Shown: in pieces, positions 27,089 to 36,802 of the stretch
Layout: each line of letters opens with the position of its first letter
How positions within the stretch are numbered: position 1 is the first letter of the stretch
NCBI RefSeq assembly: GCF_900103165.1
Contig: NZ_FNKY01000001.1
Coordinates: 1,240,001 to 1,304,000 of the forward strand
DNA: 64,000 nucleotides
From: Nitrosospira multiformis
GTDB taxonomy: Bacteria; Pseudomonadota; Gammaproteobacteria; Burkholderiales; Nitrosomonadaceae
Reading direction: 5' to 3'
Translations under genes and position numbers: made by a program
Notes under the pieces: model-generated
Told to the model about the DNA's origin: nothing
The model's database searches: none
The model's input: the letters and a program-made list of their open reading frames with translations, nothing else

Positions 27089-27420
27089 CGGAGACCCCGT
27101 ACCTCAAAAACCGCACACTGCGCCTAGGGCCTGTTAACACTTATTTCGCACCCGCGTTGCTACACAAAAAATGCGGAGGCAAGGCGCGAAGCGCAGGCCA
27201 TAGTGGGCCTATGGCCAAGCTTCGCAACACGGCATCCGCGTTTTTTGTGTAACAACCCGAAGGGACGGGACGGATTTCATCCAGCCCTTCGTTACTCGCC
27301 GCTTACGGAGGCCCGCTCCGCCGCGCGGCTCATGCCTCGTGCTGGATGAAATCCGTCGCCGTCGCGGGTGTGAAATAAGTGTTAACAGGCCCTAGTCTAA
27401 CTGCCGGACTCAGGATTATT
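27089..27420 (+). repeat. Dispersed repeat copy split by a MITE
   Basis: Left part 27092-27126 (GACCCCGTACCTCAAAAACC, GCACACTGCGCCTA) and right part 27395-27417 (GTCTAACTGCCGGACTCAGG) join, once the insert and one TA are removed, into a continuous copy that aligns without a gap to 24785-24828. Confidence 0.75.
27127..27392. mobile_element. 266-bp MITE-like element, IS630-type target signature
   Basis: The ends GGGCCTGTTAACACTTATTT (27127 on) and its reverse complement (ending 27392) form terminal inverted repeats of about 30 bp with one mismatch. The element is flanked by TA on both sides, and the reconstructed empty site reads CTAG, the target of IS630 insertion with TA duplication. Two internal hairpins lie inside: 27161-27177 with 27235-27251, and GACGGATTTCATCCAGC (27269-27285) with 27341-27357. 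No transposase ORF, so it would need one in trans. Confidence 0.8.
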
Positions 27421-27475
27421 GCGGCCTTACGTGTGATTGTTCGTATTTAGACGCAATTAGATAGCGGAGATCATC

Positions 27476-29020
27476 ATGAAAAGAATAAATATCCTTATCC
27501 TGGGTTTGGGACTCGCTGGTTTAGGCGCGGGAATGAATAGCGCGATGGGTCAAACCAACAATGAGACGCGCCAGGGAAGCATGCAGGCGCCTGATGCTGT
27601 CAGCAATGCTCAAACGGTTCGCGAAACGTCCATTACGCGCCCCGAGCAGAAAAGGAGCGAGCATGACCGCTCCAATATCTTTGCTGCGCCGAACGCGGCG
27701 CCTTCATCGCCCGCTTTTGACAATCAGCCCGATAAGGGAAAGATATTGGGGTTTGATTTTTATCGTGATCCGCTGAACGCGAAAAAACCGATGCAAACGT
27801 TTGAGGAAATGATGAAAGCCGATGTGGCTGATCGCGCCAAGGTCATGAAAACGCAGCATGAATTGCTTCTTCGGCATTACGACCTGGCTCCCCGGCTTGA
27901 CCGGGAAGCGAAAATGTCACGCGGTAAGCCGCTCGCGGTGGGGCCAACCGCACGATTGGCCGGAGGAATGAGCTGGCAAAAACTTGCCAGTATGTCTCCA
28001 TCGGAAATACGCAGCCAGAATGTATTCCCTTATCCCGCCTTGCCCCATCCTAAACAAACCCCGGGCGGGCAGGTTTTTCCTCAGGTTCAAGTCAATATGT
28101 TTCCGCGGCTGGAGCGGTTTGACATCGAATTCGATTTACCCGAAGCGTTCCTGCCGGAATTTCCACCAGCGATTTTTCTTCAGAACCGGCCTGAGTTGGG
28201 CGACGTTTCGCGGGGAGAAGTGGTTTCGATCAATAATTACTATCGGCTGTTCAAGGATCTTCTGACACCTGTACAGCTCGATGGCTTGCGGATGCTACTG
28301 ACCCCGTTCCCGCAGGAAGAGTTTAATCCGACTGATGACCGCAAAAGCGCACAACCCAGCCTCGGGGTTACCTGTTTTGATTGCCACGTGAATGGCCACA
28401 CGACCGGACAATTTCACCTCACTCCTGATATCAGGCCACAGGAACGGCGCTTCCGCCTGGACACCGTCAGCTTACGCGGCCTGTTTAACCAGCAGATTCA
28501 CGGCTCCAAGCGTAGCCTGCGATCGGTGGAGGATTTTACCGAATTTGAGTTTCGCACCGCTTACTTCAATGGCGACGCAATTCATTCGATGAAAAAAGGC
28601 CTTACGATTTTTGATCGAATTCACGTAAGTCATATGGCACAGCTTCAGAATATGCTGGATTTTCCGCCCGCGCCCAAGCTGGATAGCCAGGGACGGCTCG
28701 ACCCGGCTAAGGCAAACGAGAAGGAACTTCGCGGCGAGAAACTTTTTTACGGGAAAGGCCAGTGTGCCAGCTGCCATAAGCCGCCCGCTTTCCTCGATCA
28801 TCAGATGCACGACCTGAAACTTGAGCGTTTTGTCAATGAGCCGGGCGACGGGCCGATGAAGACCTTTACCTTGCGCGGCATCAAGGACAGTCCGCCCTAT
28901 CTGCATGATGGCCGTTTGCTCACGCTCGAAGATACGGTTGAGTTCTTCAATCTGGTGTTACAGCTCAAGCTCACGGACGAGGAGAAATCTGATCTCGTGG
29001 CCTACATGCGGCAGTTATGA
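27476..29020 (+). CDS. Periplasmic dihaem cytochrome c (MauG/cytochrome c peroxidase-like)
   Basis: 514 residues with a signal peptide (1-25, ending SAMGQ). Two haem c sites are visible: CFDCH at about 302-306 and CASCH at about 436-440. The segment FTLRGIKDSPPYLHDGRLLTLEDTVEFF matches the C-terminal region of the dihaem peroxidase/MauG superfamily; it is cited here in parts (TLRGIKDSPPYLHDGR). The N-terminal 200 residues are atypical and Pro/Gln-rich. Likely a periplasmic redox enzyme; substrate unknown. It lies 56 bases after the interrupted repeat copy and has GGAG before the ATG. Confidence 0.8.
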   Translation: MKRINILILGLGLAGLGAGMNSAMGQTNNETRQGSMQAPDAVSNAQTVRETSITRPEQKRSEHDRSNIFAAPNAAPSSPAFDNQPDKGKILGFDFYRDPLNAKKPMQTFEEMMKADVADRAKVMKTQHELLLRHYDLAPRLDREAKMSRGKPLAVGPTARLAGGMSWQKLASMSPSEIRSQNVFPYPALPHPKQTPGGQVFPQVQVNMFPRLERFDIEFDLPEAFLPEFPPAIFLQNRPELGDVSRGEVVSINNYYRLFKDLLTPVQLDGLRMLLTPFPQEEFNPTDDRKSAQPSLGVTCFDCHVNGHTTGQFHLTPDIRPQERRFRLDTVSLRGLFNQQIHGSKRSLRSVEDFTEFEFRTAYFNGDAIHSMKKGLTIFDRIHVSHMAQLQNMLDFPPAPKLDSQGRLDPAKANEKELRGEKLFYGKGQCASCHKPPAFLDHQMHDLKLERFVNEPGDGPMKTFTLRGIKDSPPYLHDGRLLTLEDTVEFFNLVLQLKLTDEEKSDLVAYMRQL

Positions 29021-29092
29021 GGCTGATTTTGCCCCGGATGCGATGCGGAGATAGTTCGGGCAATCGGCAAAAAGGTGGAACACCTTTGGGTG

Positions 29093-29126
29093 GTCCGTCT
29101 GGTTGCCGATTCAGGATTATTGAATC
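29093..29126 (+). repeat. Dispersed repeat copy overlapping the psd stop codon
   Basis: GGTCCGTCTGGTTGCCGATT followed by CAGGATTATTG is the type-a end of the repeat with two differences. The TAA that ends psd on the minus strand (29117-29119) falls inside its terminal GGATTATTG. Confidence 0.55.
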
Positions 29127-29992
29127 CCGCCGGCTTCCGTTCCCATCATTTCCCCGAAGCGAATGGTTCGGCCGGGTGTCCAGAGCGGATTAAACACGAT
29201 TCTGTTTTTGGGGAATAACATTACCACCGTTGAGCCGAGGAGAAATCGGCCCATTTCATCGCCTTTTTCGAACATCCGAGCCTGTGAATCATATCGCCAG
29301 TCGCGAAGTTGGCCGGCACGCCGGGGATTCACGACACCATGCCACACGGTGGATATACTGCCCACGATCGTCGCACCTACCAATACCAGTACAAACGGTC
29401 CGCGTTCCGATTCAAACACGCACACCACACGTTCGTTGCGTGCAAACAGGCCGGGTACGCCCCGAACCGTACCTGGATTTACCGAGAATAGAGTGCCAGG
29501 GATATAGATCATGCGAGTCAACCGGCCACCGCATGGCATATGCACCCGATGATAATCCTTGGGACTTAAATACAAGGTTGCAAAGTTGCCATCATGAAAT
29601 CTTTCAGCCAGCTCGCTATCGCCGCCCATTAGCGCAGTAGCCGAGTAATTACGTCCTTTAGCCTGAATTATTTGGTTGCTACGGATGACTCCTAACTGGC
29701 TGATGGCACCATCAACCGGACAAATATAGCTTGCCTGGGCTATGGGGCGCTTTTCTGTCAGTAGCGCACGGGTAAAAAAATCATTGAAGGTTCGGTAACT
29801 ATGGATATCAGGATTAACCGCCTCACTCATATCTACCGCGTAATGCTGGATGAAGCGCCGAATGGCAAACGTGGTAAGTCCACCGGCATTGGCTTTGGCA
29901 AACTTGCCCGCCAATTCGGTGAGCGTCTGCTTTGGCAGCAGATATTGAGGAAGTACTGATAAAGCAGTGAACACTTGGAATACCCGAAGCAA
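29117..29992 (-). CDS. psd: Phosphatidylserine decarboxylase
   Basis: 291 residues. The C-terminal FLLGSTVVMLFP has the LGST self-cleavage site, whose Ser becomes the pyruvoyl cofactor; SPKDYHRVHMP and VGATIVGSI are also family motifs. It converts phosphatidylserine to phosphatidylethanolamine at the inner membrane, using lipid that derives from CdsA product. The start is a TTG (29992) without a good RBS; a GTG at 29974 is equally possible. The stop codon lies in a repeat copy. Confidence 0.93.
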   Translation of the reverse strand: MLRVFQVFTALSVLPQYLLPKQTLTELAGKFAKANAGGLTTFAIRRFIQHYAVDMSEAVNPDIHSYRTFNDFFTRALLTEKRPIAQASYICPVDGAISQLGVIRSNQIIQAKGRNYSATALMGGDSELAERFHDGNFATLYLSPKDYHRVHMPCGGRLTRMIYIPGTLFSVNPGTVRGVPGLFARNERVVCVFESERGPFVLVLVGATIVGSISTVWHGVVNPRRAGQLRDWRYDSQARMFEKGDEMGRFLLGSTVVMLFPKNRIVFNPLWTPGRTIRFGEMMGTEAGGIQ

Positions 29993-30196
29993 AAATAGGG
30001 AGGATTATAATGGTTTGAGTTCATTAAGTCTCGGCATGATCGTTCAGGATTGCGTTTATCGTTTATGGAACATGAAACCGATCGGTCCGAAAGGTATGTA
30101 CCGGTGATACGAATCAATTCTGGGTGTCAAACATATACGTTTACGCGTCCCGCACAGATTTTCAAGCCCATCAGCTTTCGGCTGCATCTCTTTCTT

Positions 30197-30406
30197 ATGA
30201 CACATGCTCACGATAAAAAATCCGGGACGGATGTCTTGGAACCCAACAATCTTTCGTTTACGGAAAGCAACCTCCCGGATGCTCAATCTATTGATAGCTC
30301 TCGCGGCGGGATCAGGGATGCGGAGTTCGCGCACCATTTGGTAAAGCCGATCGACCCGGATGCGATCCATAAGCTGATAATTCCGCTAAGATTGAATGGC
30401 GGCTGA
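30197..30406 (+). pseudogene. Possible scrap of a response-regulator receiver domain
   Basis: The last 30 codons read RDAEFAHHLVKPIDPDAIHK, very like the end of receiver domains of hybrid kinases (DAHLVKPVDPDAL), which contain the conserved Lys and Pro. The rest shows no phosphoacceptor Asp or other receiver motif, and there is no DNA-binding or kinase domain. I read it as a decayed fragment. The opposite strand has an overlapping ORF of about 100 codons with no recognisable features. Confidence 0.35.
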
Positions 30407-30409
30407 GCA

Positions 30410-32248
30410 TTAACCAAGCGTTGGTATGGCGTCCGGTTTTTGCGTGATGTCGTTTATCCCTTGCAGCCGCGTCTGTTCTTCCTGCTGCTGGAGTTCCCAC
30501 ATCTGCGCATAGGCGCCGCTTGCCGCGAGTAGCTCCCGATGGGTGCCACGCTCGATAATACTACCTTTGCTCATAACCAGGATCTGATCTGCATCAGCAA
30601 TAGTGGACAGCCGGTGAGCAATGGTCAGCGTGGTACGGTTGATGGCAACACGTTTTAATTCCGCCTGGATGGCCTTTTCCGAGTTTGAATCCAGTGCTGA
30701 GGTGGCTTCGTCAAAGATCAGTATCTCAGGTTCTTTCAAAATCGCGCGGGCGATCGCAACACGTTGCTTTTCCCCGCCAGATAGTTTCAATCCACGTTCT
30801 CCCACCATGGTTTCGTACTTATCTGGCAGACTTTCGATAAAATCGTGAATGTGTGCCGATCGGGCAGCTTCGAGTACCTCTTCGCGGCTTGCATCAGGTC
30901 GTCCGTAGGCGATGTTGTAATAAATGCTATCGTTGAACAGGACAGTATCCTGCGGGACGATGCCCACCGCCTTACGCAGGCTTTGCTGTGTCACGTGGCT
31001 GATGTTCTGGCCACTTATCAGAATCCGGCCACTGGTGACATCGTAAAAGCGGAATAGCAGCCGTGCCAGTGTCGACTTGCCTGAGCCGCTGTGTCCGACC
31101 ACGGCTATGTTGCGGCCTGCAGGGATATCGAAACTTACATCAAACAGAATCTGGCGATTAGATTCATAGCTGAAATCCACTCCCTCGAAGCGAACCGCCG
31201 CATCTCCCGGAATGAGACTGGTTGCGCCCGGCTTATCCTTGATTTCCTCACTCTCAGCCAGTAAATTGAACATTTTTTCCATGTCCGCCAGCGAATGTTT
31301 AATTTCACGGTAGACAAATCCGAGAAAATGCAACGGCATGGATAGTTGCAGCATGAATGCATTGATCAGTACCAGGTCGCCCAGTGTCATGCTGCCCTTG
31401 ATCACCCCATCGGCCGCCAGCCACAACAGCAAGGTGACGCCTACCGCGATAATGGCGCTTTGCGCGGAGTTGAGTGCGGCGAGCGAAGTCTGGTTACGCA
31501 CCGCTGCGGCTTCCCATTTCTGCATGTGCTCGTCATAGCGCCGCGCTTCCCAGGATTCATTGCTGAAATATTTGACCGTTTCGTAGTTCAGCAAGCTATC
31601 AATCGCCTGGGTATTGGCTTTTGAATCCATATCGTTCATGGTCCGGCGGAAAATCATACGCCATTCCGTAACAATTAGCGTGAGCGCAATGTAGGCGACA
31701 AGTGTCACAAAGATGATCACTGAGAACCAGATGTCATATCTGGAAAGGAGGATAGCCGCCACCAAACCGATTTCGAGCAATGTCGGCAGGATGTTGAATA
31801 GCATGAAATTAAGCAGAAAGGAAATGCCGCGCGTCCCGCGCTCGATGTCGCGCGATACGCCGCCGGTCTGACGTTCCAGATGAAAGCGCAGTGACAGTGC
31901 ATGCAGGTGGCCAAACACCTTGATGGCTACCCGCCGGATCGCGCGCTGTGTCACCTTGGCGAATATCGCATCGCGCAATTCGCCGAACAGCGTACTGCAC
32001 AGGCGCAGCGCACCGTAGCCCAACAACAGCAGAACCGGCAGGACCAGCAGGGTTTGCGGCTGGTCGAGTGCATCGACAATTTCTTTCAGAACCAGTGGTA
32101 CGGCGACATTGGCGAGCTTGGCCATCAACAGGAGTGCCAGTGCCACCACTACCCGGCCTTTAAATTCCCACAGATAGGGCAGCAAGGCGCGAATGGTTTG
32201 CCAGTCGTTGCGATTAGCCGATGGTTTTTCCAGGCGAGTGGGACGCAT
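30410..32248 (-). CDS. Atm1-type ABC exporter (permease-ATPase fusion)
   Basis: 612 residues: a six-helix transmembrane domain (about 30-325) and a C-terminal ATPase with Walker [21 protein letters not shown], signature LSGGEKQRVAIAR and Walker B ILIFDEATSALDS. The RHL-type membrane domain with FHLERQTGGVSRDIERGTRG is typical of the ABCB7/Atm1/HMT1 family, which exports glutathione-linked sulfur or metal species and supports Fe-S biogenesis or metal tolerance. The ATG directly follows the dispersed repeat, whose AGGATA may act as a crude Shine-Dalgarno sequence. A decayed copy of its 5' end lies at 33307-33424. Confidence 0.9.
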   Translation of the reverse strand: MRPTRLEKPSANRNDWQTIRALLPYLWEFKGRVVVALALLLMAKLANVAVPLVLKEIVDALDQPQTLLVLPVLLLLGYGALRLCSTLFGELRDAIFAKVTQRAIRRVAIKVFGHLHALSLRFHLERQTGGVSRDIERGTRGISFLLNFMLFNILPTLLEIGLVAAILLSRYDIWFSVIIFVTLVAYIALTLIVTEWRMIFRRTMNDMDSKANTQAIDSLLNYETVKYFSNESWEARRYDEHMQKWEAAAVRNQTSLAALNSAQSAIIAVGVTLLLWLAADGVIKGSMTLGDLVLINAFMLQLSMPLHFLGFVYREIKHSLADMEKMFNLLAESEEIKDKPGATSLIPGDAAVRFEGVDFSYESNRQILFDVSFDIPAGRNIAVVGHSGSGKSTLARLLFRFYDVTSGRILISGQNISHVTQQSLRKAVGIVPQDTVLFNDSIYYNIAYGRPDASREEVLEAARSAHIHDFIESLPDKYETMVGERGLKLSGGEKQRVAIARAILKEPEILIFDEATSALDSNSEKAIQAELKRVAINRTTLTIAHRLSTIADADQILVMSKGSIIERGTHRELLAASGAYAQMWELQQQEEQTRLQGINDITQKPDAIPTLG

Positions 32249-32281
32249 TATCCTAAATCCGGTAGCTGGGTGGGTGAAATG
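32249..32281 (-). repeat. Dispersed repeat copy abutting the ABC exporter start
   Basis: On the minus strand, TTTCACCCACCCAGCTACCG and GATTTAGGATA run straight into the ATG at 32248. This is the type-a end, as at 24810-24834. Confidence 0.65.
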
Positions 32282-32292
32282 GAATATCCGGG

Positions 32293-33279
32293 CTAAAAAC
32301 TGGGGAACATATAGCGAATGCCACCTTCGATGTTCCAGTCATAGGCACCGCGAAGATTCTGTCCAAAAATTCCGATACCTGGACGTACGAATACCCCTAA
32401 TTTCCCCACTACATTCCGGCCGACTTCGAGTTCAAGGACCATGCTGCCGGCCGTGCTTCGTTCCCAATCGATCTGCCACGCGGCCTGCGCGATGGTCCAC
32501 CATTTGTCGGCCCAAATTGTGTTGACTTGAACCACTGCTCTCGAAAGATTGACAGGATTTCTCACAGAATCACCGGCAACGGAGATTTGTTGTGTAATTG
32601 ACCCTATCAGCAAGGATTTCCATCTGGGAAGAAATCGGGCTGTGGCGATGGTCGGGCCGACCGTATACCTGCCAAGGCCCAATCGCGCATCCTCAGCGGT
32701 GGGTAATGTCGTTATCACGCCAAGCAGCACGGCGTATTCGGGCGTGTTGTACGCACGCCATGCAGTCAGGATGGAAAGGTCACCGAAGCCTTGCGTGGTC
32801 ATGGTACCCGAACGACCTGGAATGCTCGTACTCACATACGGCGCTGATATGCTGAGCACGTAATTTCGCTGGAATGGTAGATCGACACGGCCCGCGCCAA
32901 AGAGGACTCGCCCGCCTTCCGGGGCATCAATGTATTGGGAGGTGAACTGTACCCGTCCCACGATCGCCGTGGGGTCGGTTCCGAACTTGGCGGCCTGTTG
33001 TCTGAGATGCTCCGCTTCTTCCCGCTGCTCCGGCGTGAGGTGCTGAGGTCCCAGCCGAGGAAAGAGTCGACGCTCCCGAGCCGGGCCATCATGCTCTTCC
33101 GCGGGATCGTTTATTTCCGTCTGCGGGGCTGAGGCGGGTTCGCTCCGCACCGGCGGTTTTGGCACTGATTGTTGTCCCAGCGCTAGAGGAGAATATACCG
33201 TCAGTAGCGGAATTATCGCTATAAGCCCACCGCATGCTGTGGCGAGACTACAACTCAAGTCCTTTACCTGATGCAGCAT
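32293..33279 (-). CDS. Outer-membrane beta-barrel protein (MetA-pathway/transporter-like)
   Basis: 328 residues from MLHQVKDLSCSLATACGGLI. A signal peptide ends near ALGQQ (about 38), then a Pro/Glu-rich linker with a helical stretch LTPEQREEAEHLRQQAAKFG, then alternating hydrophobic strands from about 105 to a terminal Phe (YMFPSF), typical of an outer-membrane barrel. It resembles proteins grouped with phenol-degradation MetA/transporter families. The frame is open 24 codons further upstream, but that part encodes MAKLANIAVPPVLKE, a relic of the ABC exporter N-terminus, so I place the start at 33279; its RBS is weak. Confidence 0.65.
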   Translation of the reverse strand: MLHQVKDLSCSLATACGGLIAIIPLLTVYSPLALGQQSVPKPPVRSEPASAPQTEINDPAEEHDGPARERRLFPRLGPQHLTPEQREEAEHLRQQAAKFGTDPTAIVGRVQFTSQYIDAPEGGRVLFGAGRVDLPFQRNYVLSISAPYVSTSIPGRSGTMTTQGFGDLSILTAWRAYNTPEYAVLLGVITTLPTAEDARLGLGRYTVGPTIATARFLPRWKSLLIGSITQQISVAGDSVRNPVNLSRAVVQVNTIWADKWWTIAQAAWQIDWERSTAGSMVLELEVGRNVVGKLGVFVRPGIGIFGQNLRGAYDWNIEGGIRYMFPSF

Positions 33280-33306
33280 TTGGGAATGGTAGCGTATGGC
33301 GAAAGG

Positions 33307-33424
33307 TTCTTTCAGAACCGGGGGTACGGCGATATTCGCGAGCTTGGCCATCGCCAGAAGTGCCAGAAAGGAGCAAATGGTTAGTTATAATTAGCCAATG
33401 GTTTTTTCAGACGGGTAGGGTGCC
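33307..33424 (-). pseudogene. Broken duplicate of the ABC exporter 5' end
   Basis: On the minus strand CTGAAAAAACCATTGGCTAA and CTGGCACTTCTGGCGATGGC with what follows to GTTCTGAAAGAA match the exporter's codons for RLEKPSAN and ALLLMAKLANVAVPLVLKE (32081-32245), with about 45 bp deleted between the two blocks. The copy runs in frame into the beta-barrel gene. No catalytic part remains. Confidence 0.75.
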
Positions 33425-33540
33425 TCACCTACTGGCCCGGAGAGGAAATAGTATACCGGGGAAAGCCGGTATTGCGGGGGTTCAAGGTAAGTTAGTGCTA
33501 GGTTGGACTGGATTTTAGGATCAAGTCCTGTACGAAGAAT

Positions 33541-33575
33541 TTCAGGTGAATCTGCCAACCCAGACTGCACCTGAA
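33541..33575 (-). terminator. Possible terminator of the cbb operon
   Basis: TTCAGGTG (33541-33548) and CACCTGAA (33568-33575) form an 8-bp stem 19 bases beyond the cbbX stop on the minus strand. The 19-nt loop is long and there is no T-run, so it may instead be a processing or stabilising stem. Confidence 0.4.
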
Positions 33576-33593
33576 GAATCTATATCAGATCAA

Positions 33594-34550
33594 TCAGTTG
33601 GCGGGTGGTATCTGGTTCGCACCTTCATCGCCATCCAGATCAACCGCTCCTTCCTTGAAGACCCGGCTCGCGCGAATGTCCTCGGCCTCGATAGTCATCA
33701 GGTCGATCCGCGAAAGATTTTTCTTTGCTCCTCCGAATAAGCGATTGGCCTGCCGCAGGCGTGCCCGGTCAAGGGCGTTGCGAATGGAGCGCGCATTGGC
33801 AAAATGCTCCAGCTTCATTCGTAGCCGGATATACTCGCTGAATGCATTTTCGCCCTCGGGACTGAGGCGGTAGTTCTGTGCAGCCAGCATGAGTTTGGCG
33901 ATCGCAAGCAATTCATCGGCGCTATAGTCGGGGAAGTCGATATGATGGGCGATACGTGAACGCATACCGGGATTGCTGTGGAAGAACTTGTCCATCCGGT
34001 CTTTATAGCCCGCCAGGATGACAACCAGGTCTTCACGATTGTTCTCCATTGCCTGCAAAAGGATTTCTATCGATTCCGCACCGTAATCACGCTCGTTCTC
34101 AGGTTTGTAAAGGTAATACGCTTCATCAATGAACAATACTCCACCCATTGCCTTCTTCAGTACTTCCTTGGTTTTGGGGGCGGTATGTCCGATATATTGT
34201 CCAACCAGGTCATCACGGGTGACAGAAACAAGATGTCCTTCACGCACATAACTCAGACGGTGCAAAATTTCGGACATGCGTAGCGCCACGGTGGTTTTTC
34301 CGGTGCCTGGATTCCCGGTGAAACACATGTGTAAACTTGGCGCACCAGCGGTCAAATCCAGTTTCTTACGCACGCGATCTACGAGCAGTAGTGCCGCAGT
34401 TTCGCGGATGCGGGTTTTCACGGGCTTCAGGCCAATCAATTCGAGATCAAGCTTATCCAGCACTTCCTTGATATTGGAAGAACGAAATTCGGCGTCCAGA
34501 TCGACTGAATCATTATCGGAGGCAGCGGGTTCTTTAGTCTGTTTTTTCAC
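33594..34550 (-). CDS. cbbX: Red-type RuBisCO activase CbbX
   Basis: 318 residues from a GTG at 34550 (MKKQTKE); a TTG at 34568 adds six. AAA+ domain with Walker [21 protein letters not shown], pore-loop region [20 protein letters not shown], Walker [14 protein letters not shown], and sensor [14 protein letters not shown]. CbbX removes inhibitory sugar phosphates from form I red-type RuBisCO by tugging the large-subunit tail. It is third in cbbL-cbbS-cbbX, 177 bases after cbbS. Confidence 0.94.
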   Translation of the reverse strand: MKKQTKEPAASDNDSVDLDAEFRSSNIKEVLDKLDLELIGLKPVKTRIRETAALLLVDRVRKKLDLTAGAPSLHMCFTGNPGTGKTTVALRMSEILHRLSYVREGHLVSVTRDDLVGQYIGHTAPKTKEVLKKAMGGVLFIDEAYYLYKPENERDYGAESIEILLQAMENNREDLVVILAGYKDRMDKFFHSNPGMRSRIAHHIDFPDYSADELLAIAKLMLAAQNYRLSPEGENAFSEYIRLRMKLEHFANARSIRNALDRARLRQANRLFGGAKKNLSRIDLMTIEAEDIRASRVFKEGAVDLDGDEGANQIPPAN

Positions 34551-34698
34551 GTTTAATCCACATGGCAAAGCACGTAAGCTTTTTAGCCCGCGCTCTGATT
34601 CAATATTGGTTTAGAGGAAAGAATTAACATAAGAAAACGGGGCGCAAGTAAATTACAGCAGCTAATCAATTACTCCACCTGCACCCCGATTAATAGAT

Positions 34699-34720
34699 CC
34701 CCTTACTTGAAAGTAAGGGG
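34699..34720 (-). terminator. Hairpin between cbbS and cbbX
   Basis: CCCCTTACTTGAAAGTAAGG with one more GG forms a 9-bp stem and tetraloop, 8 bases after the cbbS stop on the minus strand. No T-run follows, so it is more likely an attenuator or mRNA-stabilising stem lowering cbbX relative to cbbLS. Confidence 0.55.
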
Positions 34721-34727
34721 GTCTTCC

Positions 34728-35162
34728 TTAATACCGCTCGGATTCCGGTTTGTCGGTTGCGTAGGAGTGGATGGTGTAGCGAATGCTACGGCCTTCCGCT
34801 TCCTGGCGAACTACCTTGAAGCCAGGTTCTGTCTTCGGACGGTTGACAATATACGACATAGTCGGGCTTTCCACCCCACGCGTGGAATTGAACGCGGTGA
34901 CACGAATATAATGATTCGGATAGGTCTTCCGGCAGTCATTGATTTCCGAGAGGATCCCGGCAGGATCTTTCAAGTCAAACATCGGGTTGCCGAACATTTC
35001 CCAGTAGGTATTGCGCGGATGGGGGTCGTCGGTATACTCGACTCCGATGGCCCATCCGTTCTTCAGCGCATACTTGATTTGAGCCGCGATTTGTTTATCT
35101 GTCAATGGGGGCAGGAACGAGAATTGCCCTTGCGTGACATGATTTCCTACATTGGTCATCAT
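34728..35162 (-). CDS. cbbS: RuBisCO small subunit, form IC
   Basis: 144 residues from MMTNVGNHVTQGQFSFLPPL. NGWAIGVEYTDDPHPRNTYWEMFGNPMFD is the conserved mid-region (cited in parts: TDDPHPRNTYWEMFG) of red-type small subunits, with the C-terminal extension that forms the beta-hairpin in the solvent channel. AGGAG precedes the ATG doublet at 35162. It starts 22 bases after cbbL. Confidence 0.96.
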   Translation of the reverse strand: MMTNVGNHVTQGQFSFLPPLTDKQIAAQIKYALKNGWAIGVEYTDDPHPRNTYWEMFGNPMFDLKDPAGILSEINDCRKTYPNHYIRVTAFNSTRGVESPTMSYIVNRPKTEPGFKVVRQEAEGRSIRYTIHSYATDKPESERY

Positions 35163-35184
35163 AATTATTTTCTCCTTTTTATGG

Positions 35185-36687
<1,503 letters not shown>

Positions 36688-36710
36688 CTACAGAACGAAT
36701 TCTAGACTGA

Positions 36711-36753
36711 ATTATCATAAATACCAGTCACATGTTTTGATTGTTATGATAAT
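36711..36753. promoter_or_regulatory. Candidate CbbR operator in the cbbL-cbbR gap
   Basis: ATTATCATAA (36711-36720) and TTATGATAAT (36744-36753) are a perfect 10-bp inverted repeat with a 23-bp spacer, in the 148-bp region between divergent cbbL and cbbR. LysR-type regulators bind such dyads with T-N11-A character (for example TTATCATAAATACCA). Binding is inferred. Confidence 0.6.
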
Positions 36754-36802
36754 ATTTTGCTTATAGATTAGCATTCAAAATACACCTTGGTCGAAATAGC
36801 TT

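Noticed and set aside
27127-27392. CRISPR array or riboswitch in the hairpin-rich stretch
   Set aside because: There is no regular repeat-spacer pattern; the inverted ends and TA flanks are better explained by a MITE.
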